DNA of 64,000 bases from Bacteroidales bacterium (GCA_910575615.1 CAJTEX010000013.1:34590-98589); one strand, 5' to 3'; shown: positions 37,220 through 45,981, counted from the stretch's first letter. Notes: a model not told the origin generated them from the letters alone. Numbers and translations: made by a program.

Positions 37220-37831
37220 TTACTGGGGAAGAATCTCGTAGGCAGAGGCCTGGATGAAGTAGGTCGAGAGGTAGGGCTTCCCTTCAAGGCTGTCGCGCTC
37301 GGCGATACGGCGGCGGTAGTCGGCCATCTGGGCGGCGAAAGTCTCGACCTCGGCCTGTCCGGCAGCCTTGCGTTCGGTCTCGCATCCGGTGGGCGCATTC
37401 TGGAAGTTTGCGGCTTCTTCTTCGCCCTGCTGCTCGGCGATACGCTCAAGCTGGCCCTGGCGGTTCTGCTCAAGCTCGCGGATGGTGTTCTCGTCGAGAC
37501 GGCTCTCCATCACCACTCCGGTCACGCGCAGAGGCTGGTGGATTGTCTCCTGGGGGAACACGTTGCCCATTTCGGCTGTGGCGTCGCAACGGATCATTGA
37601 GTTCTCGTCAGAACCGAGAAGGAATGCCTTGCGGCCTCCATGCTTGCACAGGTGTGACACCACACCTTCGATGGTCACGGTCTGGCCCACATATGCCTCG
37701 GGACTGGCGAGGATGGAGTCAACAGTGACGGTGTCGGCTTCGGCGGTTTCAGATGAAGACTTGCCTGAGCAGCTTGTGGCCGCGATGGCGAAGAGGGCGG
37801 CAATCGCCCAGAGGATGATGTTCTTGTTCAT
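37220..37831 (-). CDS. Lipoprotein with OB-fold-like region
   Basis: 203 residues. The lipoprotein signal is MNKNIILWAIAALFAIAATSC (Cys21). Residues 45-105 (GQTVTIEGVVSHLCKHGGRK, AFLLGSDENSMIRCDATAE) resemble small OB-fold proteins that bind nucleic acid or oligosaccharide in other contexts. The C-terminal half is Gln/Glu-rich and helical. A 222-bp repeat element has inserted immediately before the ATG, so its original promoter is now displaced. Expression may depend on read-through from the DUF4857 gene upstream. Confidence 0.8.
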   Translation of the reverse strand: MNKNIILWAIAALFAIAATSCSGKSSSETAEADTVTVDSILASPEAYVGQTVTIEGVVSHLCKHGGRKAFLLGSDENSMIRCDATAEMGNVFPQETIHQPLRVTGVVMESRLDENTIRELEQNRQGQLERIAEQQGEEEAANFQNAPTGCETERKAAGQAEVETFAAQMADYRRRIAERDSLEGKPYLSTYFIQASAYEILPQ

Positions 37832-38066
37832 AAGAAGTTATTGCTGTCCGGTAAAACTTTGACATGATAGGAAATGGACTATTTTTATCTCATACAGCAT
37901 GAAACAGACTCGTATAGATGTCTTTTAAGGGCTTTTTGATGCTTAATGCTACCAATTTCACATCGCCTCAAATGACAAGCCCTTTTTCGTAAAACAGGTG
38001 TAACTTATTATATTTGTAGAGAATATATGATTTTGTCTTTTTTTACCGGACAGCAATAATAAGAAG
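37831..38066. mobile_element. 222-bp MITE-like element with 7-bp target duplication
   Basis: Perfect 19-base terminal inverted repeats (TTATTGCTGTCCGGTAAAA at 37838-37856, complement at 38041-38059) bound a 222-bp core with no open frame. Both sides carry the same heptamer TAAGAAG (37831-37837 and 38060-38066), as expected for a target-site duplication. A non-autonomous derivative of an insertion sequence is the simplest reading. It sits between the DUF4857 gene and the small lipoprotein; the left duplication includes the A of the lipoprotein ATG. The parent transposase family is not identified. Confidence 0.8.
37985..38016 (+). promoter_or_regulatory. Possible outward promoter inside the MITE
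   Basis: TTTC at 37985-37988, 20 bases, TATATTTG at 38009-38016. It points away from the lipoprotein and into the 3' end of the DUF4857 gene in antisense. Confidence 0.45.
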
Positions 38067-38094
38067 TGATTTTTGATTAAGTGTCATACTGAGA

Positions 38095-39348
38095 TTATTC
38101 GTGGAGCAAGATGAACGGGATGAATGAGAAGATGCCTAACGGCACAGTCAGCAATGCGCCCCATTTCATAGAGGAATCCTTTCGGCGAATACCGATGAAC
38201 AGGAGTATAAGGGCCAACAGCAGGTTAAGGGGCAGCGCTTTCAGCGAGAGATTGGAGATTCTCGGATAGGCCAGTGATTCATAAGCCGATGTGAAAGCGA
38301 GGGTGTAGGGGAAGATGTGGCGGGCAATCTCCACCGCCGCCGGCCTCACGCGCGGGAAATCCAACGCTCCGGCGAGGGTGAGGCTGTCAGCGTCAAACGA
38401 CCGCCAGCGGGTGCCGTCGGGGCCCGTGAACCTGAACGTGAGGTTGAACAGGTTGCCCATTGCCATTATCGACTCCTTGCGGGGATTCACCTTGCCGGCC
38501 TCTTCGGGAAGCGGACGGGCCACATGGCCGTCAGCCATTATGACATAGGGTTGTCCCTCGGTGTCGACCACCATTCCGAGCAGCGACTTGTCTGACTCTT
38601 CCCAGATGAACGCCTTGTCGGCTTTTGCCCCGTCGGGCATGGTGACCGACGCGACAAACGGACGGCCTCCACGCTGTTTGACGTGGAAGAGCTTGCCCTC
38701 CGAGTCTATCATAAGGTAACCTTCGTCATAAGCCTTCTTGGATGAGACATTGGCCGAGAGGTCTGTGGCCGGGAAGCTGAACCCGCGTGATTTCATCGCG
38801 TCAGTGAAGCGACGCGAGCGGGTGGCGTTGACAGAGTTGTCGGCGATTTTCACAAACTCGATGCCGTCGGCGGTGAAGCGGAATGCCTCTTCGGGATCGG
38901 AGAGGTCGACGCGCGGCGGCATGGACTCCATCATGAGCCACATTCCCGGATTGCGCTTGTTCACATCCCTGGGCGAACCGTTGAAAAACAGTTCGCGGGA
39001 GCGCAGGCTGTGTACGGTTGTCTCTTTCCCCGCGATTGTGTCGGGGAGCTTGTCATGAGCCACAAGCTGGCGGTAGTAGAGCTGCGGGGCAAGGGAGTCG
39101 CGGACAGCCACGGTGATGGTCTCGCCGTTTTCCATCTCCTCGCTGCTTGCAAATGGGGCGCAAAGCTTGATTACCGGCTTCTCGCCTGGGGCTGAACGGC
39201 TCACAATCCACTGGCCGTTGACCGGCGACAGGGAGCAGAAAGGTTCGCCCGCCGGAGAGGGGGTGAGCAACGCGTAAAGCCAAGGCAGGAACCAGCTCAA
39301 CACAGCGATTGAGACAAAGAAAAGTATGATTTTTGAGAAATTTGACAT
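38095..39348 (-). CDS. DUF4857-type membrane protein
   Basis: 417 residues from the ATG at 39348 (MSNFSKIILFFVSIAVLSWFLPWLYALL). A start seven codons earlier is excluded because a -7 box (TATCTTTG, 39374-39367) overlaps it. One N-terminal helix, a large extracytoplasmic domain (about 45-330) with SGDPRDVNKRN-like loops and repeated beta segments, then two or three C-terminal helices (LPLNLLLALILLFIGIRRK, LTVPLGIFSFIPFILLHE). It matches my memory of DUF4857 proteins next to ABC transporters in Bacteroides. It follows the permease gene by 35 bases, suggesting a transporter subunit. Confidence 0.75.
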   Translation of the reverse strand: MSNFSKIILFFVSIAVLSWFLPWLYALLTPSPAGEPFCSLSPVNGQWIVSRSAPGEKPVIKLCAPFASSEEMENGETITVAVRDSLAPQLYYRQLVAHDKLPDTIAGKETTVHSLRSRELFFNGSPRDVNKRNPGMWLMMESMPPRVDLSDPEEAFRFTADGIEFVKIADNSVNATRSRRFTDAMKSRGFSFPATDLSANVSSKKAYDEGYLMIDSEGKLFHVKQRGGRPFVASVTMPDGAKADKAFIWEESDKSLLGMVVDTEGQPYVIMADGHVARPLPEEAGKVNPRKESIMAMGNLFNLTFRFTGPDGTRWRSFDADSLTLAGALDFPRVRPAAVEIARHIFPYTLAFTSAYESLAYPRISNLSLKALPLNLLLALILLFIGIRRKDSSMKWGALLTVPLGIFSFIPFILLHE

Positions 39349-39366
39349 AGTGACGGGATATTGCTG

Positions 39367-39374
39367 CAAAGATA
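39367..39374 (-). promoter_or_regulatory. Possible internal -7 box before the DUF4857 gene
   Basis: TATCTTTG on the minus strand, 18 bases before the ATG at 39348. No clear -33 element. It may give extra transcription inside the ABC operon. Confidence 0.35.
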
Positions 39375-39383
39375 CGTAAAAGT

Positions 39384-40079
39384 TCAGTCAATCAGTCCCT
39401 GTTTGAAACGGTCGATTGACGCATAACTCAATGTGGCGAGCAGGATTGTAGCCAGCAAGGCGACGGGCAGAAATCCGTTGTAAGCGCCGGGGGCGGGTTG
39501 CAGGTAGTAAAGGGAGACAACGCCGGCTCCTGTCAGCGCGAGCAGGATGCGGCGTTTCCATTTTCCCTCGAGGCATACCGCCGCCGAGAAGAAATAGGCA
39601 GTGTATCCCGCCAGATACCATGGCAGGGAGGTGAGCAGCACATGCCATGTCATCTCCGGAGCAATCACCCGGTCGTAAAAGACCAGTATGGTGGCCAACT
39701 GAATGAGGAACACGACTGTCAGCTCTACAAATCCTGTGGTGAGCATTGTGACAAGCAGCCTGAAAGAGGGGCAGGGGAGATGCAGGGTCAGCTTGAGCCT
39801 GTTCTGCTGCATTTCCGGCACCATCTGCGACAGGCCGACAAGCAGCCCGCACAGCAGGGGCACATACTTTATCGCGTCGATGAATGTCTGGTCTTTCATC
39901 AGCATTATGAGCCAGACATGCTCCACGCCGTGGGTGGCGATTACCCTGTTGATGCCCAGCAGGGCGTATATGGTGAAGAACAGCGCGAGGATGAGCGAGC
40001 ACCAGAAGGCCCGGCGTGTCTTCAGGAATTCCTTTGTTATTATAGCCTTTGTCATAGGTAGTAGTTCAAAATCATTCAT
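39384..40079 (-). CDS. ABC-2 type transporter permease
   Basis: 231 residues with six hydrophobic helices (for example SLILALFFTIYALLGI, VPLLCGLLVGLSQMV, TTGFVELTVVFLIQLATILVF). There is a cytoplasmic start TKAIITKEFLKTRRAFW, typical of ABC-2 permeases. It begins nine bases after the ATPase stop codon. Substrate and direction are unknown. The first ATG (40079) or the one eight codons later could be used. Confidence 0.85.
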   Translation of the reverse strand: MNDFELLPMTKAIITKEFLKTRRAFWCSLILALFFTIYALLGINRVIATHGVEHVWLIMLMKDQTFIDAIKYVPLLCGLLVGLSQMVPEMQQNRLKLTLHLPCPSFRLLVTMLTTGFVELTVVFLIQLATILVFYDRVIAPEMTWHVLLTSLPWYLAGYTAYFFSAAVCLEGKWKRRILLALTGAGVVSLYYLQPAPGAYNGFLPVALLATILLATLSYASIDRFKQGLID

Positions 40080-40088
40080 GACATGTGG

Positions 40089-40982
40089 TTAATACCGTCC
40101 TGTAAGCCCGATGAACGCGTCTTCGAGCGACTCTACCGCCGATGAGGCAAGTCCCGGGGCCTTTATTCCGGCTGCTTCAAGCAGAGAGGCGGCTTTCTCC
40201 TGAGGTAGGAAGGAGTAGAACTCCATCCGGTCGTGGCCTTCCCAAGGGCTGTATATGCCTTCGATTCCCTCCGGCACAGCCATCCCGGGAGAATGATGGT
40301 ATTCATATCTCCTGAGGTCGCGCATCAGGTCGGCCACCGGCTGCTGGGTGAGAATCCGGCCGTAATCGAGGATGATGCAGTCATCGACAAGCCTCTCGAG
40401 GTCCTGGATTATGTGGGAGGTCATGAAGACGGTCTTTCCCTCGGATTTCACGAAGTCACGCAGGTAGTCGACAAACAGGCGGCGGTAACCCGGGTCAAGC
40501 CCGAGCGAGAAGTCGTCAAGCACGAGCAGGTCGGCGTTCTGGGCGAGAATCAGCCCGAGAGCTACCTGTGACCTCTGGCCGTTTGACATGGATGATATTT
40601 TCTGCCCAGGGGAGACATGGAGCTTCTCCATCAGCCCGTAATACGCTTCGCGGTTCCAGCGGGGATAAAACGCCGAGTAGAACTTCTCGATCTGGGAGAT
40701 GGTCATGAACGAGTACTGCACATGCCCCTCGAGCAGCAACGCGATGCGCTCGCGGGTCTGTGGCGACATCGATGTTATCTCCTCCCCGAATATGCGGCAT
40801 TCCCCACCCTGCGGACGGAGGAATCCCATGAGGATGTTTATGGTGGTGGTTTTTCCGGTGCCGTTTTTCCCAAGCAGCCCCAGGATGCTCCCCTTCGGGA
40901 CATCGAAGCTCAGCCCCTCATAGATGAGGCGGCCGCGCCCGTAGCGCTGTGTGAGGTTTCTGACAGATATGACGTTGTCCAT
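40089..40982 (-). CDS. ABC transporter ATP-binding protein
   Basis: 297 residues. Walker A GLLGKNGTGKTTTINIL, Q-loop region, a modified signature MSNGQRSQVALGL in place of LSGGQ, Walker B LLVLDDFSLGLDP and the H-loop in FMTSHIIQDLERL. A C-terminal extension of about 90 residues resembles those of ABC-2 export ATPases. It pairs with the permease and DUF4857 genes downstream and is separated from the barrel gene by 36 bases, so all belong to one minus-strand chain. Confidence 0.92.
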   Translation of the reverse strand: MDNVISVRNLTQRYGRGRLIYEGLSFDVPKGSILGLLGKNGTGKTTTINILMGFLRPQGGECRIFGEEITSMSPQTRERIALLLEGHVQYSFMTISQIEKFYSAFYPRWNREAYYGLMEKLHVSPGQKISSMSNGQRSQVALGLILAQNADLLVLDDFSLGLDPGYRRLFVDYLRDFVKSEGKTVFMTSHIIQDLERLVDDCIILDYGRILTQQPVADLMRDLRRYEYHHSPGMAVPEGIEGIYSPWEGHDRMEFYSFLPQEKAASLLEAAGIKAPGLASSAVESLEDAFIGLTGRY

Positions 40983-41018
40983 AAATTGATTGGCGAATAA
41001 AACGTGAGAATAGTGTTT

Positions 41019-42620
41019 TCAGAGATTGATGCCTACCGCCACAGAGGCGTAGTCGGCAGACCCGCATCGGCGCGAGAAGTCGTCGCGGTTCCAATGCGCC
41101 TTGACATACAGCGAGGCTGAGTCGACCAGTGGGAACTCCATCCTGGCGCTTACCCCGTAGGATGTCACGTCGGAGGTAATGATGGCCACATTGCGCTCCA
41201 CCGCCATTCCCAGCGGCGTGTCAGCGTCGAGCCCGTCGAGCCTTACGGTGCCTGGGGTGGTGAAACGGCGGCAGACCTCCATGCCTATCGCGAGGAAAGC
41301 CCCGTTGTGAATCCTGTGCCACCAGTCGCCTCGTAGCGAAGGGGTGGTATGCGTCGCCGACACCTTCCGCAATGGCTCGTTTATGCTCTCCGAGATTGAG
41401 CCGAAAGCGGCGGCCACGGATAATCCGAGCCTGTCGTTGCCGGAGGGATGAATCTCGACGGGGAGAGTCACGCGGGCGTTGAAGACAGACCGGTGGTAGT
41501 TTTCCCGCTCCCCGATTTTGGGGTAGGTGTTGCCAGTCGAGGTGCCGAGCAGATTCTCGGTTCCTGTCTTGCGGCTGAATTGCCCGCTGACGGTGAATCC
41601 GTATGCCACGTTGCCGGCCGCGTCAGCCAGTTCACCAAACAGCATCCCGTATTCCCCCGAGATGGAGGAGGTGGAGGTGTGGGTAAGCTCAAGGTTGTTG
41701 AAGTCGCGCATATACTGGCGCAGGCGTATCGTTGACGCTTCCAACCGCGCCCGTATCGGCTTGAGAGGTGCCTGCACGACGGGAAACAGGTCGGCAGCCA
41801 TTCCGAATCCAACACCGGAATACGCGGTGTTGCGCCCGCTGTTGCCTGAGAACCGGGGATAATAAGACCCCAGTCCGGTCATGGCGTAAGTCGGGATGTC
41901 GTTGACAGGGTTGTAAAACTCCACCGCCGCATTCTGGTTGTAGACCCTGACCTCCCCCGACAGGCCGATAGCGAGTCGGCTTGTGGCTGGCCTGAAACTT
42001 CCTCCGAGCGAGGCCCTGAGGTCTGAAACGATGATTTTGTCGCGGGGATCTCGCCCACGGTAATCTATTTCTGCGCGGTAAGAAGCCTCCACGCCCCATG
42101 TCCAGCGACCCGACTCCCCGGCGTAACCGCCCCCGAAGTCATAGCTGCGGCAGGTAAGGTCGCCTCCCGTGGGGTCGCCTATCACATACGGTCCGGTAAG
42201 CTCATAATCTGCGGAGTTGCTCCAGGCGACATCCTTGATTTTTCCGGCGTGGAAACGGGCGTTGCCCCACACGGTGGTGGCGTTGCCCAGATGACGGTAT
42301 GAGGCGGCTGTGATGTCGCCTGTCATTTCCCCCGTCCCTGACTCGACAGGCTGAGTGCGGCCGGTGGCAGACAATTGCCCCACGGCTCCGAGTGAGGTTG
42401 TGGAGAAGGGGAGAAACGACGGCATGGCAGCCGGGTTGCCAGTGGCGGCGTCACTGCGGAATATTTGTGTCAGACCGCCTTGAATCCACCCCTTGACAGT
42501 GGCGGATTGAGACAGGGAGACGACAGAGTCAGCCACATTGCCGTCGGTGGCCCCGTGGAGCGGGGCCGCCGACAGCAACATTGCTGCTGTTAACAAGTAT
42601 GTTGATGGCCTGGCAGGCAT
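41019..42620 (-). CDS. DUF6850-type outer membrane beta-barrel
   Basis: 533 residues with a signal peptide (TYLLTAAMLLSAAPLHGA). Alternating strands end in aromatic residues through the length, closing in YASVAVGINL, as outer membrane barrels do. No plug domain or SusC/TonB box is visible. Its place right after a DUF4876 lipoprotein, itself downstream of a TonB receptor, matches a recurrent Bacteroidetes trio. The start overlaps the DUF4876 stop by one base (TGATG). The transported or bound ligand is unknown. Confidence 0.75.
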   Translation of the reverse strand: MPARPSTYLLTAAMLLSAAPLHGATDGNVADSVVSLSQSATVKGWIQGGLTQIFRSDAATGNPAAMPSFLPFSTTSLGAVGQLSATGRTQPVESGTGEMTGDITAASYRHLGNATTVWGNARFHAGKIKDVAWSNSADYELTGPYVIGDPTGGDLTCRSYDFGGGYAGESGRWTWGVEASYRAEIDYRGRDPRDKIIVSDLRASLGGSFRPATSRLAIGLSGEVRVYNQNAAVEFYNPVNDIPTYAMTGLGSYYPRFSGNSGRNTAYSGVGFGMAADLFPVVQAPLKPIRARLEASTIRLRQYMRDFNNLELTHTSTSSISGEYGMLFGELADAAGNVAYGFTVSGQFSRKTGTENLLGTSTGNTYPKIGERENYHRSVFNARVTLPVEIHPSGNDRLGLSVAAAFGSISESINEPLRKVSATHTTPSLRGDWWHRIHNGAFLAIGMEVCRRFTTPGTVRLDGLDADTPLGMAVERNVAIITSDVTSYGVSARMEFPLVDSASLYVKAHWNRDDFSRRCGSADYASVAVGINL

Positions 42621-43855
42621 CAGCGGGCCGATTTCAGGATGAAGTCAGCGGCCGAGTCGTCAGAATCCTGGAGAATAAGACGGCCGTCGGCAGTGGTGGC
42701 TGCCGCCTTGCGCGCGAACACTTTGCCGAAGCGCAGGGGGTCGGAATTCTTGTTGGAGATGCTTGCGAAAGATGCGTCAACCGAGGGTGCGAGAGCGCCG
42801 TGTACATATGTCTCAAGGTTGCCCAGGTTCACACCGTCTATAATCCAGCTGTTGGGTATGCGGCAGGCGTTCTGCTTGGTCATCTCCTTACCAGTGGTAG
42901 GGTGGATATACTGGTAGGGGGCCTTGTACTGGGCGAGATAATCCTCGGCGGTCATCCCTTCAGGCATCCTGACGAGGGCGTAAGAGCGGTTACACTGGTT
43001 GGAGATGATCCAGATGGTGTTGGAGTAGCTGAACCACTTTTCGAGGTTGGGAACCGAGGGATTGTCGGTGTCTATGGCGTGGTCGTCATACCATTCAAAG
43101 TCTGCGCCTGTGAGGTCGAGAGCTCCGGCCACCTGCGCGCTCCAGTCGATAGCCTGGTCTACGATGGTGATGTATTCACCGGGAGCCACGGCCACATCCT
43201 GGCCGTTGCCGGGGATTACCCATACGGTTCCGGCTGTGAAGTTGACATTGAGGTCATTCTCCGGGGTGAGGATGGTGTAGTCGTTGGCGCGGGCGTTTAC
43301 GAAGTCAGACTCGCAGATGGCCAGGCCGTCGGCGTAAAGTGTCTCCGAGGAGTTGTTGTAGATGCGGATATAGGTGTCCTTCAGTCCGCTTGTCCCGGCG
43401 GCGTTGGGCGAACCGGCGGCATAGATTTCGCTGAACACGAATCCTTCGGATGGGTTGGAGAGGAACCAGTCGAGGCTCAGGGTGCAGTCGCCGGTGATGG
43501 TCACGGAGTTGCCGATGGTGCGGAGTCTCATATCCTTCTCGGTGCCGTCCTGGAGGGTGACTGCATAGTTGATTTCACCGGCATAGTCATAGATGCCGAC
43601 AGGGAGGGCCACAGAGGTCATGTCATTGTTGTCGTCAGCCACAGAGGAGAATGTGTATGTCGAGCGGGTGTTAAGCTCGGTGAATGTGATGGAGCTGTTG
43701 ACAAACTCGGCCTCTTCGGAGTCGAAATCAGCGGGGAAATTGCTGTCGAGGTTCACGGTGTATTTCTGCTCTTCAGGGCCGTTCTCGTCATTGGAGCATG
43801 ATGTGAATCCCGCGCAAAGGGAGAGGGAAGCGATAATGAAAGCGAATTTTTTCAT
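42620..43855 (-). CDS. DUF4876-type lipoprotein
   Basis: 411 residues from the ATG at 43855, selected because it starts the lipoprotein signal MKKFAFIIASLSLCAGFTSC (Cys20); a start at 43888 would move it inwards. The N-terminal 130 residues are a beta-sandwich-like region, the rest contains FVFSEIYAAGS, YIRIYNNSSETLYADGL and related lamin-tail-like strands of DUF4876. It is expected on the outer membrane surface next to its TonB receptor. The gene order receptor-DUF4876-DUF6850 supports joint uptake of an unknown ligand. Confidence 0.82.
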   Translation of the reverse strand: MKKFAFIIASLSLCAGFTSCSNDENGPEEQKYTVNLDSNFPADFDSEEAEFVNSSITFTELNTRSTYTFSSVADDNNDMTSVALPVGIYDYAGEINYAVTLQDGTEKDMRLRTIGNSVTITGDCTLSLDWFLSNPSEGFVFSEIYAAGSPNAAGTSGLKDTYIRIYNNSSETLYADGLAICESDFVNARANDYTILTPENDLNVNFTAGTVWVIPGNGQDVAVAPGEYITIVDQAIDWSAQVAGALDLTGADFEWYDDHAIDTDNPSVPNLEKWFSYSNTIWIISNQCNRSYALVRMPEGMTAEDYLAQYKAPYQYIHPTTGKEMTKQNACRIPNSWIIDGVNLGNLETYVHGALAPSVDASFASISNKNSDPLRFGKVFARKAAATTADGRLILQDSDDSAADFILKSAR

Positions 43856-43905
43856 TCTTGATATGGATTTTGATGTTGATATTGTCATGAACAGGATTGA
43901 ATCGG

Positions 43906-44475
43906 CTAAAGCTTGAGATTCAGCTCCATGCCGAAGTATGGGGTGGTGTATCGCCGCTGTATGGTGCCGTAAAGCTCATAATCGGGTGTGATGCTGATGA
44001 GACGGTTGACATATAGGGCGATTCCAATGCGGTCGTTCCACAGCTTCTTTGTCGCCTTGATGTTGAAGGCTGTGGCCAGCGGCACTCGCCTTTCGTCGAA
44101 AGCCGACAGGGTGTAGCTCCTCAGCAATTGTCCCAGGTAAGGGTCTGAGGCATATGCCTGGTCCCAGGGACGCACCACGCCGTTGAGGTCGATATACTCA
44201 GCCGGCACACCAGCTTTGGGTAGAGTGCGGTTGGAGGTGAACCACATGTTCTGCATCGACAGCGACACATTGAGTCGCAGCCTCGGAATGTCGGTGTCGA
44301 AAGTGAAATTGGTGTTGAACGACTGGTAGACCGAGCCTTCGGGGTCTTCGTAATAACCGGCATAGGGCATCTCCTTGCCGTTGACGATGATTGCCGGTTT
44401 GTACCATAACCCGGTGGAATTGGCCAGGGTGGTGCGGAACCATGCGCCGTTGACCGTCACGCGGGTGCGTATCAC
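43906..44475 (-). pseudogene. C-terminal remnant of a TonB-dependent receptor
   Basis: Only the last barrel strands remain: about 190 residues with IRTRVTVNGAWFRTT, MQNMWFTSNRT, RRVPLATAFNIKATKKL and the terminal TPYFGMELNLKL, the family's carboxyl ending in an aromatic/hydrophobic strand. Full receptors have 700-1000 residues with plug domain. Coding similarity stops at about 44478, where AT-rich phage DNA begins; the extra in-frame residues beyond that end at a TAA at 44539. It lost its promoter and N-terminal parts by insertion (or by a chimeric join). Confidence 0.85.
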
Positions 44476-44606
44476 CAGGGGACACCGACTCTGATTGTAT
44501 TTTATGCTGAAAATCAGTTCCTTATACTTGTATTGCGCTTAAATTTTGTCACACAATCTGCACAAGTTGTGTCACAACTCCGCGTTTTATACTGCAAAAT
44601 AAGCTA

Positions 44607-44656
44607 TAAAATTTGAATTTTAAGACCCATTATCTCGCTAAAATTTGAATTTTAAG
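44607..44656. repeat. Pair of 18-bp direct repeats near the phage border
   Basis: TAAAATTTGAATTTTAAG occurs at 44607-44624 and 44639-44656, 32 bases apart from start to start. Each copy is nearly palindromic. They lie in the 283-base gene-free stretch (44476-44758) between the receptor remnant and the first phage gene, which otherwise shows only the terminator at its right end. Confidence 0.75.
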
Positions 44657-44689
44657 CCTCCACTACGCCCTATAAGCGTTAAATATGGT

Positions 44690-44735
44690 TAATAAATAAG
44701 GCGGTCATCTCGATTTACACGAGAATAACCGCCTC
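44690..44735 (-). terminator. Terminator of the phage minus-strand operon
   Basis: On the minus strand AGGCGGTTATTCTCG pairs with CGAGATGACCGCCT (one bulge) and is followed by TATTTATT. It lies 24 bases downstream of the last phage gene. Confidence 0.65.
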
Positions 44736-44758
44736 GCCAGGCAAGAAAGAAAAATTGT

Positions 44759-45958
44759 TCAAATTAGCCAAGGATTTTGTTCGGGATCATAACTTCTCTG
44801 GAAGGTTTCTAATGCCCAGTCCACTTTAGGAGCGCATGAGTCGCGCTCCCTCTTCCTCGGTAACTGAGGATTGATTTTGAACTTCGAGGCATTGTAAAGC
44901 CATTGAATAGAGTCCTCATAAGCCCAACGTCGCGTTTCCGGGATATTGGTGGCAGAAATTATTGAGTGAAGATGATAAAGAGCCATACGGCTCATGTGAG
45001 CTACGACATTGGCGTTTCTCGGATCATCCCTTGTGATGTTAACACCTTCTATCAGTTCGTCTGGATTAGGATTGAAAACTGGATAGAAAACTGTGCCTTC
45101 GGCCACGACGTAATCAAAAGCACCCTCTGAGTAATCATACTCCAGCTCTTCTGAATAATCACCGATGAGACCCCAACAATCATCCTCTTCAGGAGTTAGC
45201 ACTGTTTCATCTGCCGGAAGATCTGGAGTAGGCACTGGCTCTTCATCGCCTTCTCCTATCTCCTCTTCTCCTTCTTCATTCTGAGTAGAGATTTCTGAAT
45301 CATCATCAATCGACGGTTCGGTAGGCTCTGGCTCTTCAGGGAACGGTTCGGGAGTCTCTTCAGGCTCTTCGCTCTCGTCATTCCCAAGGTACTGATAGAA
45401 TTGGTCGTTGAAAGAGCATACCTGATTTTTCTCCCACTCCATATTAGGCTCCCAAGGAGTAATTTCAGCTTCACGCCATGCTTTTACTCCCGGCATGTGG
45501 ATTTCTCCACTTTCATAGCCGTGAGGTACCATGCACTGCCAGTATTCAGTACCAAACCTAACAATTTCTCCTTTAGGATATGTCCTTAACTGAGAATATT
45601 TGTGAGCATGATCAATAAGTCGAGGATCGATAAAATCAACAACCTGACGCCAATATTCAATTTTTGTCGGTTTCTTATAACCATTGATGTGCATCAGGGT
45701 CTTGAAGATTTCCTCATCTTTCTTAATCCAGGCCTGGCCCGGATAAGACACATAAGGACTATACTCCCGAATATTTTTGCCCACAGCCAGTATCTTTTCT
45801 ATTTCATAATACTGGTCCAGATATTCCAGCAACTGCATCTCCGCCCTATGCTCGGCTTGGGGAAAACGCTCTGGAACATCACGGATAAGCTGCTTCATGT
45901 GCTCTTCAGTAGCAATGCAGCAGTAATCCTTATTTGTCAGAAAACGATGATATGCCAT
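44759..45958 (-). CDS. Phage structural protein, putative neck/head-tail component
   Basis: 399 residues. The first 110 are helical (LTNKDYCCIATEEHMKQLI, AEMQLLEYLDQYYEIEKIL), like head-completion or connector proteins. Residues 150-215 contain KGEIVRFGTEYWQCMVPH and QVCSFNDQFYQYLG, a pattern similar to chitin-binding-type carbohydrate modules. A Glu/Pro/Asp-rich linker (about 215-270) follows, and a compact C-terminus. It comes directly after the large terminase gene (23 bases), where portal/neck genes are usual. The role is inference from position and composition. Confidence 0.6.
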   Translation of the reverse strand: MAYHRFLTNKDYCCIATEEHMKQLIRDVPERFPQAEHRAEMQLLEYLDQYYEIEKILAVGKNIREYSPYVSYPGQAWIKKDEEIFKTLMHINGYKKPTKIEYWRQVVDFIDPRLIDHAHKYSQLRTYPKGEIVRFGTEYWQCMVPHGYESGEIHMPGVKAWREAEITPWEPNMEWEKNQVCSFNDQFYQYLGNDESEEPEETPEPFPEEPEPTEPSIDDDSEISTQNEEGEEEIGEGDEEPVPTPDLPADETVLTPEEDDCWGLIGDYSEELEYDYSEGAFDYVVAEGTVFYPVFNPNPDELIEGVNITRDDPRNANVVAHMSRMALYHLHSIISATNIPETRRWAYEDSIQWLYNASKFKINPQLPRKRERDSCAPKVDWALETFQRSYDPEQNPWLI

Positions 45959-45981
45959 ATTATTTTGTACTGTTTTATTTA

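Noticed and set aside
43906..44475. Treating the receptor remnant as a complete small gene
   Set aside because: It contains only C-terminal barrel strands and the only start is a GTG at the edge of the similarity; no signal peptide or plug.
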